This document shows, in pieces, positions 21,758-33,050 of a stretch of 64,000 bases of DNA (position 1 is its first letter; the number at the start of each line of letters is the position of its first letter). Position numbers and translations under genes: made by a program. The stretch is from the NCBI GenBank assembly GCA_033977485.1, contig CM066982.1, forward strand, positions 29,800,218 to 29,864,217, in the 5' to 3' direction. Origin of the DNA: Hydrangea macrophylla. Lineage: Eukaryota; Streptophyta; Magnoliopsida; Cornales; Hydrangeaceae. The notes below the pieces were generated by a model. The model did not search any database. It saw nothing but the letters and a program-made list of their open reading frames with translations, and was not told the DNA's origin.

Positions 21758-24136
21758 TGTCACGCTCCGAAGTACCCAAAATAGGGAAAAATAAATTTCC
21801 TTTATGGGTTCGTAGACACGTGACTGGTTGATTAACTGTTCTGTCCTTTCTAACTCCACACATGCCTTCATAAGGGAAATACTAGAGCATAAACATCACT
21901 TATTCTAAACTGAAACATGATTACAGCAACGGAAATATAACGATTACAATAACTGCAAACTTATTACATGAGGCCATACTAAACTTATATATACGCCTAA
22001 ACACTAAAATAACTATCTTTTGATTTCCGGTTCGGCTCTATCCTTCTTTAGCTCCTCAGTACTGCATTCTGAGCTCACCGTTCTGACTTAAGAAAAACCT
22101 GCGACACTCTGGACATGAGAATGTCCAGGGCGTAAAATGCCGTCAGCTTTAGAAAAAAGCTGAGTAGGTAACACAACCACGCAATAATCTATAATACAAA
22201 ATGTTTCTCAATTTGTATCATAGTTTTAGTATCTTGAGATATGGTAACTTTCTTATCAAAAGATGCATTCTTTCATGGTCATGGCAAAGGTCTCAATCAA
22301 AACATTTAGGCAGTACACATATCTCAATACTTCTTTCATAGAATACATCCTCCTTTTGTTAATGCCGTCAGTGATTAAGTTAAGCAAGGGTACCCTTAGG
22401 GTTACCACCATTAAAGTAAGTGATTCATCATTTCTTCTTCTCAGAACCATGTCTCGTTCAAACCCAACCATACCCTTCGAAGCTTAACACAGAACTGAAC
22501 TTGACCAATGACATTGACTGAAAGAAGACTCAACTCCAAACGCATTTACGGGTCAAGAAAGAACAACATTTGACAATGAATTGCTTGATCGAACACATCA
22601 CTGACGATCCTCAAGTCACCCGTAAGACCGAACATGTCATAATGATCCTCAGATCAAGAATGCGGGATATAAACAATCACTTAGTCGAACACATCATGAC
22701 GATCCTCAGGTCACCCGCACTTAACCGAACACGCCATGCCGATCCTCAGACCAAGGGTACGGGATATCAACAATCACTTGCTTGAACACGTCATGACGAT
22801 CCTCAGGTCACCCGTACTTAACCGAACACGTCATGCCGATCCTCAGATGAAGGGTGCAAAAAATTAACCACTTGATCGAACACGTCATGACGATCCTCAG
22901 GTCATCCGCACTTGACCGAACACGTCATGCCGATCCTCAGATCAAGAATACAAAACATTTCACAACTCCCCAATCAACTCCATGGAATTACCGAAAGACT
23001 GACTTCGCAATAAGTATCCGTACGCAACACGAAAGTTCACAAATCAGCTTTGATCGAAATTAACACGACGAGAAGCAAAGCTCAACGTCCCGAAATGAAT
23101 GAATTAGGCTCTAATACTTTAACTGTAGCCTCTATGTACTGAAATCTTTCATAATCATCTCTAAAAATGAATTTTGGTTAAGTTTGGAAAAATCATGTTT
23201 TCAAGCTTGAACTTCTATGGATAAAATCAATAATGGAGATTTCAAAATTAAACTAACACAATAGCTATGGAGTTGGAGTTCTCTTTCTTTATAATTTTCT
23301 GTGTAAAGCTCTCTCTGAAATCCTCTCTAGTTTATTTTGCAAATATGCAGATTGTGTGTGTGAGGATTGTATATAAAGAAATTCAATTTGGTGAACTTGG
23401 GCTCCAAGTTGAACCTCAAATACTCAACAAATGCAATTACATACATAAATACATAATTCACAATATACATTTAAGTATAAAAATCTGTAGGGAAACAGAT
23501 TGTAGGGGTCAATTAAGTGTATAGGGTCAAGTTAGGTGTTTGGGTATAGTAGCTTTAAGGCAAAAATTAACACACACAAGATTGTACTCCCAAACTATGC
23601 CTAAACAAGTTGTCTAGGAATCTCTTTAAGTGTTTAGGAAAACAACTTATGGCACTAAGTTAAAACTCTTCAATTTAGCATTCCCAAACAAGCCTAGCCA
23701 ATCATTGCAAGTATTAAATGTATGTAAAGCAAGTGTAAAATAAGATTGGACGGGGAATCCAAATTTGTTGGAGTCCAACGCGGCACGGACAACTTTCGTT
23801 CATAAACTGGTATTTCTGCAGCGCAGTGATCACCACAAGAATACAGAAAAATTATTTTAACGTAAGAAATAATTTTATGGTTTAATAAAAATACAATTTG
23901 AGTCAAAATCAAATGTTTTCACCGTTTTGAAAATACAGAAATACAGATTCAAAATTCTTCTCAGGTATTTCTAAACTTATGAATTTCAGCTGTGAACAAA
24001 TAATACAGGTATTTTTGAATTCATAGAAATTTACAGTTTGACCCCAATTAAAGTATTTCTATTAAAACAAAACAAGTAATACAATTTAAAATATGGAGAT
24101 TATAATTAGAAATTAAGTGAAATTCAGGTTGTTACA
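21758..24136 (-). mobile_element. LTR E (minus strand)
   Basis: On the minus strand it runs from TGTAACAACCTG (at 24136) to CTTCGGAGCGTGACA (at 21758), giving TG...CA ends and ~2.4 kb, the size of a Tekay-type LTR. Flanking five-base sequences (AACGG and GTGTG) do not match, so it is not a simple solo LTR with intact duplication. It may be joined to its neighbours by recombination. It includes the 98-bp array at 22582-22960. Confidence 0.6.
22582..22960 (-). repeat. 98-bp tandem array, four units, each a dimer
   Basis: Unit starts lie at about 22582, 22680, 22778 and 22872. Every unit holds two half-units sharing GAACACGTCATG followed by CGATCCTCAG, with alternating spacers (GGTCACCCGCACTT and ATCAAGGGTACGGGATAT). 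Plus-strand open frames across it are repeat artefacts. Confidence 0.85.
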
Positions 24137-26766
24137 GTGTGAGCCTTGCTTAGCATGTAAAGCATGCCAAAAGCCTTTTGTTAAGGCTGTTAGAGCCATA
24201 ACTGCATTAGAACTAGTTCATTAAGATATTTGTGGACCCATGAATGTGAAAGCACGACATGGAGCATCCTATTTTCTTACTTTTATCGATGATTACATGA
24301 GATTTGGGTATGTCTATCTGATTTCTCACTACTATGAAGCTTTGGATTGCTTCAAACGCTTTGTAGTAGAGGTAGAGAATCAGCTTGAAAAACCCCTTAA
24401 GGTTTTTCGCATAGACAGAGGATACAAGTATTTATCTGATCAGTTCAAGGAAAAGGGGATGCGCAGTCAGTTGACTATTCCCAGAACTCCACAACAAAAT
24501 AGTGTTGTAGAATGAAGGAATAGAACACTTCTAGATATGTCTAGATCCATGATGGCACAGACAAACCTCCCAATATCATTCTGGGGAGATGCCCTTTTGA
24601 TTGCTGCCTACATTTAAAATAGAGTGCCTTCTCAGTCTATCTCCTCCACTCCCTATGAGCTTTGGAAAGGCAAAAAGCCCAATTTGGAGCATTTGTGCCC
24701 GTGGGGCTCATTGGGATATGTTCACAATATATCCCATAAGTATGGGAAACTAGGCCCGAGGGCTAGAAAGTATATCTTTTTGAGATACTCTGATAGTTCA
24801 AAAGGCTATGTTATGTACGGTGAACACCAGGATAGAGGGATGATGGAGATTAAGTCCAGAGATGTCGACTTTATTGAGATAGACTTTTCCAGTATTAGTG
24901 ATGCTAAAGGAGATCTTGACCTTTATGAGTTAGAGGACATTGCAGATAACGTATCATCTTCAAGCGAGGGTGGAGAGATAAGGATTCCACATCCAGTAAT
25001 CACTTCAGAAAATGGTACTAGTCTACAACCGAGTGGGAGTACACTGCTAGATGCTAGTGGGAGTGTACCAGGCAGTGGGAGTACACCACAAGGTAATCAA
25101 GATTCTCAATTAGCACACCGAAGCAACAGGCGTGGAAGGAAGAGTTCCATGTAAGCATTTCGATATTGAGGGGGAAGCCCTTTTGTGTACAATAGATGAT
25201 GATGAGCCTACTTCTTATGTGGAAGCCATTGATTCTCCTACTAAATTTGAATGGACAGTTGCTATGCAGGAAGAAATGAGCTCTATGAACAAGAACAAGG
25301 TCTGGGAATTAGTTGATATTCCACCTGGCCATAAGACCATTGGAAACAAGTGGGTTTTCAAAGTCAAACGTAAGGCGGATGGCTCAATTGACAAGTACAA
25401 GGTGCGTTTTGTAGTGAAGGGATATACCCAAAAGGAGGGCATAGACCATGGAGACACATTCTCTCCTTTGGTAAAATTTGCCTCTATACGCCTCATACTT
25501 ACAATTGTAGCACACTTGGATTTAGAACTCTTTTAGATAGATGTTAAGACAGCGTTTCTCCATAGAGAATTAGATAAGGAGATCTATATGGATCTATCCA
25601 TTGGTTTTGTTACCAAAGGGAATGAGCGCAAAGTGTGCCATCTCAGGCGATCCATTTATGGTCTCAAGCAATCGTCAAGGCAGTGGTACTTGCAACTTCA
25701 TGACTCAATCACCTCCTTTGGTTTTGAGATGATTGAGGAGGACCATTGTGTGTACGTGAAATGATCCAAAAAGGGAATCTTAATCCTATCATTGTATGTC
25801 GACGATATTCTTCTAGCTGGAAATGAGATGAGTTCCATTGTCGCTACTCGAGAGTGGATGTCCTCTTAATTTGACATAAAGGACATGGGTGAGGCCAACT
25901 ATATGCTGGGCATTAAGATTGTGAGAGATCGTTCTAAGAAACTCCTCTATTTGTCGCAGCAGACTTACATACCAAAGGTTCTAGAACGTTTTTGCATGAA
26001 TAATGCAAAGCCCATTGACACTCCAGTGGAGAAGGGATCTCGTTGACCTTGAATCTTTGTCCTAAGAATGAAGAAGAAAAGAACCAGATGTCCAAAGTAC
26101 TATATGCATCAGCTGTAGGAAGTCTGATGTATGCTATGTTGTGTACACGACCGGATATATGCTATGCAGTAGGTCCAGAGAGTCGTACCAGAGTAACCCA
26201 GGTCCATACCACTGGAAGACAGTGAAGAGGATTTTTTGATATCTTCAGGGGACTATGGACCTGTCCCTATCTTATGGTGGTGGAGATTTGAATCTGAGAG
26301 GATATAGCGATGCTAATTGTGCTAGCAATAAGAATGAGCGTAAGTCCACGTCCGGGTATGCATTCACACTAGGAGGTGGAGCAAATTCTTAGTGTAGCAA
26401 GAAGCATACGTGCATCACATTATCCACTATGGAAGCTAAATATGTGGCTTGTTCTGCAGCCGTTCAGGAGGCTGCATGGTTAAGTAGGTTTTTGCATAGC
26501 GTAAGCTTCTTGCCACAGGGCGATGAAGCAATGTTGGTCTATTGTGACAACACGCCGACTTTAGCGTATGCAAAAGGCCTTAATTACTACGGAAAGACCA
26601 AGCATATAGATATTCGCCACCACTACATTTGAGATATGGTTGCACAAGGGGAGGTTATCTTGAAGCACATCTTTATTGGTGAAATGATGGTTGATCCTTT
26701 GACCAAGCCAATTGCTAGGGATTCATTCTTGTCCCACATTAGTAGTATGGGACACCGTAGATTCTG
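24137..26766 (+). pseudogene. Copia pol: integrase, reverse transcriptase, RNase H (5'-truncated)
   Basis: The sequence starts inside the integrase zinc finger (CEPCLACKACQKPF). The integrase core follows (FLTFIDDYMRFGYVY, FRIDRGYKYLSDQF, IPRTPQQNSVVE), then RT (WTVAMQEEMSSM, KWVFKVKRKADG, YTQKEGIDHGDTFSPL, DVKTAFLH, SLYVDDILLAG). RNase H follows (ASAVGSLMYAMLCTRPD, MEAKYVACSAAVQEA, CDNTPTLAYAK, KHIDIRHHYI), ending at about 26766. In-frame stops occur near 24515, 24615, 25534, 25762, 25867 and 26044, with frame changes near 25150 and 26180. Gag, protease and the 5' LTR are missing, cut at the LTR E junction. Domain order IN-RT-RH identifies Copia. In intact elements pol copies and integrates the element. 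Confidence 0.9.
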
Positions 26767-27932
26767 ATGTACTTAGACAGTATTATTCTTGATATTATTA
26801 TTATTGTTTCTAGATGTATATTTTATTAATAATAAAATCGATGGATATCCAAATTCATTAGTTGTTAATTGGATACGTCCACATTTTTCCTTGTAAGTGG
26901 CACCAGGCTTGAATTGACCAGCTCACACGGGTGATTCACCTTGGCGTCTGGATAGTTGACTTTGAACAAATGTGTTCATAACACTTGGACGGCGAGCAAG
27001 ATGAGACATTTGTGTTCATGCGCTGAGAGAACGAGCTAGAACACCTATATCTATGCGGTGTAAGAACAATAAGCAAGATATAGATATTTTTACTTATATG
27101 TCACCTTCGATAAGTTCTAAGATGAGACCAGTACCTCTATACTGAGTCGAACATGGAGATTGCCTCTGCCTCTATATAACTTGCTCATAGCCGAATGTGA
27201 GATTTCAAACGGGTGCCAAGAGGTGCGACTGTGTTGAAAAACTCAAGTCAGACGTTTATGTAACGTCTAGACTAAGATTCGTATGGCGTTAATATTACCA
27301 TGTAGTGACACACCCATTTTTATGGAAGAATGCCATAGCATACATATCATACTATATGTGCTATTTTGCGATAATTTTTTTGTAAAGCAATGGATTGATC
27401 CCTATTTCATTGTTGTGTAAGCCATGTAGTCTCCTTTTTATCGAGTACCATTTACCTTCTGACCTGAGCCTGTGTCATGAAGAGGACATTTGATGATGCT
27501 ACTTTAGCATACCTCCCAGGGGCGAAGCGGCAAATTCTGTTCCATGGGGTATGTCTAGGAAAGCAGTCAAGTTAGTTGAGTTGACATTAGTAGGCGGGGA
27601 AGACTAATTCGATAACACACTATGTACTGTGACTCATTAGCTGGCCAGTGATGATCGTATATGTACTGATTGTCATGGGTACATTACATTTGTGGGGTAT
27701 AGCACTGTTTTTCGAGGGATTAAGAGTGCTACATTCGGTGTTGTCGGATAAGTCAAGGTAAATACACGAGAAGCTTCCTAGAGATGCGTTTTGCTAGTTT
27801 AGTGATTGACTTAGCATCTCAGCTCCTGTTGTTGTACGTTCTTTTCGTGAGGTCGCACATTCTATTTCATGTATGAAAAGACGATGAAATTGGAAATCTG
27901 AGGGATTTTGTTTGACACAAAGCCTTATGTGG
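26767..27932 (+). other. Non-coding 3' spacer of the Copia element
   Basis: About 1.2 kb lies between the RNase H end and the PPT. No open frame or repeat of note is visible, only AT-rich stretches such as ATTATTATTATTG at about 26795. The spacer appears to belong to the element since the PPT and LTR follow in order. It is long for a Copia element. Confidence 0.5.
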
Positions 27933-27944
27933 GTGAGTGGGAGA
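27933..27944 (+). other. Polypurine tract of Copia element
   Basis: GTGAGTGGGAGA directly precedes the TGTAAC start of the 3' LTR. GTGGGAGA-type tracts are common at this place in plant Copia elements. Confidence 0.7.
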
Positions 27945-28635
27945 TGTAACAAATATTATCTGGGTTGAGACATGCACATTGGACCTGGGGTCCAATGGGC
28001 CTGCCTTGCTTGGTTTCTAAGCAAGCCCATAAGGAGTGCTATGCAAACCCTATTAGGAGAGTGCTTATATATAGAATTTGTATATGTTACAATTAAGAGA
28101 GATGATCACAAAATATTATACACACACCTATCTCTCTCTCTCGCCCTCTCGGCACTCTCTCTCCTCTTTCTCGGCCATCTCTCTCTCTCTCTAGATTTCA
28201 CACACACACTCTCTCTAGCTTAATCACTAAGGAAGCTTGGGATTTATCATGTGAACATCAAGGGGATTGCTCTAGTAGCTATTTTCGTGACCGTAGCAAA
28301 ATATAAGGCGTACACAGTGGCTAGTATTCTCAGATTGGAAGAACAAGGTTGAGGGCTCGTAACAATCAACGATCTACAATCCGTCGGGTTCAATTCCTCT
28401 AGGTAATGTCCTAAACCCAACCCTATGCATGTGTGTGAGTTTATCCTCACTTTCCTTTTCCATAGGGCCGGAGGAGAACATTACTTCGAAGTACTCTTCG
28501 AGGTTAGGTTTTTGTACTTTACTTTGTTTTAAATAAAGTAGTTTCCATCTTTTACTACTTTATAGTCTTTGGTTAATTTAATCTAGTATCCAAGAGAGTT
28601 TAGATCTTATCTTGTAACTGTTAGTCAATTCTACA
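27945..28635 (+). mobile_element. 3' LTR of the Copia element
   Basis: Starts TGTAACAAATATTATC after the PPT and contains a TATA-like GCTTATATATAG at about 28063 with a CTCTCTCTC-rich leader at 28130-28200. The right edge is placed at TCAATTCTACA (28635) by the TG...CA rule. No second LTR is available to confirm it. Confidence 0.65.
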
Positions 28636-29141
28636 CGATAAAAATCCTTTTATTTAAGGCATTCGAACGGTTTGACCTAGTGAGGCGCATTTGGCTTATA
28701 CACTGACACAAATATCCTTCAAAGAATAACCAGCCAAACAGATGTATCGTAGAATATCCCCTGTTCGTTACTGAAGTTTTGATGTGCTGGCACCGCTGGA
28801 CCAAATTCCTGGATCCACCTCTATGACATTTCGGGCTTTGGTTTGAACTGATGAACTTGGCTCCACACATTGGGCCGGCCTGGGCGTGAAAGTAAAAGAC
28901 CCAAGGCCTAACTACGGATTTTATTCCTTTCCTTATTATTTTAAATTCTGCTAATTTTTTCTACTTCTTGTCCTTTTTCTTTTTCTTTTTAAATATATAT
29001 ATATTATTACTGATCCTTAATAAGAATGAAATCCATCAATTTGGAATAAAACACATAACTTAGAAAATAAAAACTTTGCGATTGGATTTGATTAGATGAA
29101 TGTTTTGGGAATGTAGGATATGAGTTTAAAAGATATATATA

Positions 29142-29176
<35 letters not shown>

Positions 29177-29880
29177 AAAACGTTTTAAGAAAGCAAATTA
29201 TAAGAAAAATGACATCAATCCAATACTATTGTAGCAATACTGTCACAAATCAACGAAACAATTGAGCTTAAAAAACTCCTAAATAAGTCTTTATCATGTT
29301 TAAATTTTGACAACTTCTTGAAATAGGAACTCTTTGACATGCACAAGTCATTGAAGGAGCACTTTTCTTATGTGTCCTTTTTAAAGTAATCTAAAATACA
29401 GCGGGTGGGCCGGGCTTGGGTCCTGGCCATGACTTGGGTTTGTTACATGATCCATTTTCTTTCTCCACTATGTTCAATTTCAATTTCAATCCATTTTCTT
29501 ACTATTCCTAGTACTCAAGTCACTATCGATTTTCTTGTGATGCAGTTCATGGTGTAAGTGGACATGCACTTGGCTCTAAAAGGGCAACATCTGAAAAATA
29601 GGGTTAAATAGCGAGATACACACCTCCCGTGATTAGCGGTTTTTTTTTTTTATTATTATTATTATTTTTTTTTATTTTGCTCCCTGTAATTTCAGAGGTG
29701 TCACTAATCCCCTGTATAACTCGAACAAAATTTGTTTAATTTAATTGGACAGAGCCAGTACAATCACACACACTAAGTTGTGAACCACATAATTAAATTG
29801 TCTATGTAACCAACCCAAGAATTAAACAAACTCCCCAGAATTTGAGTCACATTTCAAAAAGAAAGTAAAAAATTGGAAAT
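28636..29880. other. Intergenic, no gene recognised
   Basis: AT-rich sequence with a TA run plus a 30-base poly(A) at 29145-29174 and a T-rich run at 29641-29672. Short open frames have no recognisable motifs. The first ~250 bases (28640-28890) are of average GC and could be an old fragment of an unknown element. Confidence 0.4.
29145..29174 (+). repeat. Poly(A) run of 30 after (TA)n
   Basis: An uninterrupted 30-base A run follows an ATATATATATA stretch. It might be a retroposon tail, but no 5' body or flanking duplication was seen. Confidence 0.7.
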
Positions 29881-30078
29881 CCAAAGTAAAATAGTAAATA
29901 TTTAATGTGTCAGTGTTGAAGTTGACACCAAGTCGTTTGTTTCATACAAATTGTTACCCAATTACTAGCACCCTTTCAGGCTTCAACCTTAATTTATTTC
30001 ACATCCATAAGCATAATGGACTTCCATGTATGGTTCTCACTTTGACTTGTTACAATGAATTTTCCAAGAAAGCCGTGT

Positions 30079-30087
30079 TAAAATTAA
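30079..30087. repeat. 9-bp target-site duplication TAAAATTAA (left, MITE copy 1)
   Basis: TAAAATTAA occurs at 30079-30087 and again at 30259-30267, on both sides of the hairpin element. Nine bases is the typical Mutator-superfamily duplication. Confidence 0.75.
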
Positions 30088-30258
30088 GAAAAATGTTAGA
30101 CTCATACAATGAATCACACATTTTATCCACACACAGCTTTAAATGTTTGTACCTTGTGCTATATGAGTGGGGTACAAAAAAGTATAAAAATTCAAACAGC
30201 ACAAGGTACAAGCATTTAAAGCTGTGTGTGAAAAAAGTGTGTGATTCTAGCGTGACTC
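30088..30258 (-). mobile_element. Mutator-like MITE, copy 1
   Basis: This 171-bp element can fold almost end to end. CACACAGCTTTAAATG and its complement CATTTAAAGCTGTGTG form long arms around AGCACAAGGTAC / GTACCTTGTGCT. It is non-coding: mirror-image open frames on both strands (both containing SFKCLYLVL) result from the inverted repeat. It is flanked by the perfect 9-bp repeat TAAAATTAA. It is related, in opposite orientation, to 30861-31044. Having no transposase, it would need one supplied elsewhere. Confidence 0.75.
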
Positions 30259-30355
30259 TAAAATTAATACGTTGGGGGTAGAGACTAATTTTCAAGAAAC
30301 TCCAAGGAAAGGAATATTGCAAAGGAAAATGAGAATTTCTAGCATGAAAGTAAAT

Positions 30356-30490
30356 GTAAAGTGTGTCAGCGTTGGAGTTGACACCAAGTTGTCTGTTTTG
30401 TTACCCAATTTCTAGCACCCTTCCATACGCATAATGGACTTCATATATGGTTCTCATTGTCCAACTTAACTCTATAATTCAAGCACGTTT
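30356..30490 (+). repeat. Duplicated 5'-flank segment, copy 2
   Basis: It matches the start of copy 1 (GTTGGAGTTGACACCAAGTT, TTACCCAATTTCTAGCACCC, CATAATGGACTTCATATATGG) in direct orientation about 440 bases downstream. No coding content. Confidence 0.65.
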
Positions 30491-30851
30491 GGATGTCCTT
30501 TTCTAGGCTACGTAGGATATGGGGTTAGACCAAGAACTTGTGCTTCAAAGGGCCCAAAAAAAAAAAAAAAATTATAATTCAAGTCTATATGTACTTTCAA
30601 AACGTAGTATTTTAGTTTCAAATTTTCTTCTTCTAGCACTCTCGTGTTCGTTTCCACAAAGTACGTGCCAGAAACTTCTCATGGCCCAAAATTATGTAAA
30701 ATAAATTGACTGAAATTTAAACTGAAAAATAACCATCTGGGTAAAACTTTAGTTAGCCTACTACATACGTTTAGTGAAACACATGTTGAAGGGTGCCTTT
30801 AATTGATTTCACGAATTGTCTGTTATTATTTTATTTTATAGTGAACTGAGT

Positions 30852-30860
30852 ATAATTTAA
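30852..30860. repeat. 9-bp target-site duplication ATAATTTAA (left, MITE copy 2)
   Basis: ATAATTTAA at 30852-30860 is repeated exactly at 31045-31053, on the other side of MITE copy 2. Confidence 0.8.
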
Positions 30861-31044
30861 GGGAAGTGTTTGGTACACACACTTTTTGACACACTTTTTG
30901 ACACACTATGTTTTAAACACATGTACTTTATGCTGTTTGAATTTTTCACACTTTTTTGTGCACCACTTACATAGCACAAGATACATGCATTTAAAGTTGT
31001 GTGTCAAAAAGTGTGTCAAAAAGTGTGTGTATGTAGCACTACTC
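30861..31044 (+). mobile_element. Mutator-like MITE, copy 2
   Basis: A 184-bp element with perfect 32-bp inverted arms at 30875-30906 and 30999-31030, built from ACACACTTTTTG units. It has a perfect 9-bp duplication (ATAATTTAA). The interior (GCTGTTTGAATTTTT, TTTTTTGT, ATAGCACAAG) matches the complement of copy 1. No coding capacity. Confidence 0.8.
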
Positions 31045-31154
31045 ATAATTTAAATAAGTTGATCTAAATTTGTGAATGCATAGCGTACTTAATTAAAATT
31101 CATGTATTATTTGGTTGATTGACAACCTTACCAATTCAGGTGCATGCATACAAT

Positions 31155-31300
31155 AACTTATTTCGGCTTTCTACGATAAAAGTGAAATATAGGAGTTTTG
31201 ACAAAAAAAGAAAAAAAAAAAGAGAGAAAAGAAAAAAGAAGTGTCAATTAACTTATTTCATCTTTCTACGATAAAAGTGAAATATAGTAGTTTTGACAAT
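31155..31300 (+). repeat. Short direct duplication separated by an A/G-rich tract
   Basis: TTCTACGATAAAAGTGAAATATAG with AGTTTTGACAA occurs at about 31170-31205 and 31264-31300. Between them is an AAGAAAAAAAA-type purine tract. It looks like a local duplication. No function is apparent. Confidence 0.7.
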
Positions 31301-31433
31301 CAAATATCACTAAATAAGCTATACACAATAAGCTCATTAATTTTAAATAACCTACCTCACAATTTTTGGGGACATACAAACGCAACCTAATCTTTGGGAA
31401 GATGCATTCATATGCATGTCAGGCGTATAACAG

Positions 31434-31600
31434 ATGTCCAAACAAAAAGGTGTAGAGATCATAGATTGTTGGACTTCCACTCGGACTCGTTACAATGAAA
31501 TTTTCCAAGAAAGCCGTGTTGAAATTAATACTTTGGGGGTACAGACTAATTTTCAGGAAAAATCCAAGGAAAGGATTATAATGTTAGTTCAATTGAGAAT
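31434..31600 (+). repeat. Duplicated 5'-flank segment, copy 3
   Basis: ATGTCCAAACAAAAAGGTGT and AGAGATCAT here match 32982-33010 just before the intact kinase gene. TTTTCCAAGAAAGCCGTGTT matches copy 1. It forms the 5' side of the collapsed kinase paralogue that follows. Confidence 0.7.
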
Positions 31601-32088
31601 AAGTTTTAGTAGTTTATTTGGATTGAACTTGGGTTCAATAATGAGAAGCATAGCTAACAGTTAAAATGTAAAAGTAGAACCGTTCTGTAGTGAACAATAA
31701 AATTAATTATTGCAGGTCCGAACAGCCCTTAGGTCTCTTTGAATTCTCTGATACTATGATCAACATTTCTTTTAAATGACATTTAAGAGACCAAACGATG
31801 AAATGTTTAAAGATGGGTTAAATCTTCATGCATTTGCTGAGAAGGCTTTTGCCTGACCATGTGCTTCAAATTGTCAATATTCCTCAGCTATTTCTTGATG
31901 TAGTAAGCCAAGAAGTCCCCAACAACCAAAATGAGATAATAGTGAGACTTTAAGAATGCCTGAACTCACTTGTTAGAATTGGACTCAATTGTTCTTCGGA
32001 TTTCCCAGTTGATCGTGTGGACATCAAAGACGCTGTGATAGAAATCACTATGATCAAACAATTGTTTCTTGGGGTTGACTGTACTTAA
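31601..32088 (+). pseudogene. Collapsed LRR receptor-kinase paralogue (intron end plus last exon)
   Basis: 31676-31785 resembles the end of the kinase-gene intron near 36505-36640 (GAACCG..TCT..GGGAACAA, ACTAT.ATGAACATTTCTT). From 31786 it matches exon 2 from the motif RPxDEMFKDGLNLHAFAEKA to the end (ECLNSLVRIGL, LGV). All LRRs, the membrane segment and most of the kinase are missing. A one-base insertion near 31848 gives an immediate TGA, and more stops follow. It is a deleted tandem duplicate of the gene 1.4 kb downstream. It cannot make a kinase. Confidence 0.8.
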
Positions 32089-32089
32089 G

Positions 32090-33050
32090 ATTAGTTGCTA
32101 AAATTACAATTTGCAAATTTTATTTGCGAAAGTAATGAAGTTAATAGTTTATTATAGTTCGAATTTTATACACCATTCAATGTGGTATGTTTTTGTATCG
32201 TGGCTTGTTTCGACCCAGTTTGTGCTCCAGGGTGGGGTGAGAGTATTCAAAATTTTCTCCTACTTCATAATTAAAACATACCGTTTCCCATGCGGACATA
32301 AGCATTAAGCCAAATTGTTAGTTTTCTTGGCTACTTTCACTTCTTGTTCAATTTCAGAGCTAGTATGTGTCAATAATAGCAAATACATGTGTGTGTATTT
32401 AGTAGAAGGGGTATAATAAATGCTTGGAAATTGAGTTCAACTAGTTGTAAACATGTGCAATATTGCATGGGTAAAAAAAAAAAAAAAACTTAACTATGAA
32501 TGACTTAAAAATGAAAAAGAAATTGCTGAATCTATGTATTCATGAAATATAGCGTGTATCTATTAAAATTAAATTAGCACATTATTTAACTCTAACACAT
32601 CCGTGAACATATACATAAACATAAGATAACTTTTAATATCTGTCCACGATCAAATTTTGAAGTCCATGCAAATATAAGGAAAACGATAATTTAAATGGCA
32701 AGGAAAAGAAAATTAGTTGAGAAATAAGTAAAATATTTTAAATATCGTGTGTGATTTTTCTTCTTTTTTCTGTATTTTATAATTATATTTTAATTTTCAA
32801 TATTTTTTAAGCATGAAGAAAAACATAAGAGAAAGCACAAGAGAGTTCATTTTCTTTTTTTGTTTTCCTTTCTCAGTTTTTTTTTTTTCATCAACTAAAC
32901 TGACAACCAAACAAAGCCTTAATTTTCCGAGAGATGATTTCACATGTCAATTAACCGTGTCAACCGTGTAATATATAAATGTCCAAACAAAAAGGTGTAG
33001 AGATGATCATTGACTTCTAGGACTGCCGTGTAGAAATAGGAATGACCATA
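32090..33050. other. Spacer upstream of the receptor kinase
   Basis: AT-rich, non-coding, with poly(A) (32474-32489) and poly(T) tracts. From about 32980 it matches the duplicated flank segments. No clear TATA box could be picked with confidence. Confidence 0.4.

Larger units (their letters stand above)
29907..30350 (+). repeat. Duplicated 5'-flank segment of the receptor kinase, copy 1
   Basis: Phrases such as GTTGACACCAAGT, GTTACCCAATT, CATAATGGACTTC, TTTTCCAAGAAAGCCGTGTT and GGGGGTAGAGACTA recur at 30356-30480, 31480-31590 and 33020-33145 (just upstream of the kinase gene). Copy 1 is interrupted by MITE copy 1 at 30088-30258. The copies suggest repeated unequal exchange or tandem duplication of the gene's upstream region. 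Confidence 0.65.

Noticed and set aside
22582..22960. Regular 98-bp repeats as a CRISPR array
   Set aside because: The units are contiguous diverged tandem repeats inside a plant LTR with no unique spacers.
21758..24136. Solo LTR from LTR-LTR recombination
   Set aside because: The five bases on the two sides (AACGG and GTGTG) do not match.
29145..29174. Poly(A) run as the tail of a LINE or SINE
   Set aside because: No 5' body, A/B box or flanking duplication could be found next to it.
29907..30322. Overlapping open frames of 124 and 90 codons on opposite strands
   Set aside because: Both contain the same peptide (SFKCLYLVL) because they cross the inverted repeat of a MITE. They are not genes.
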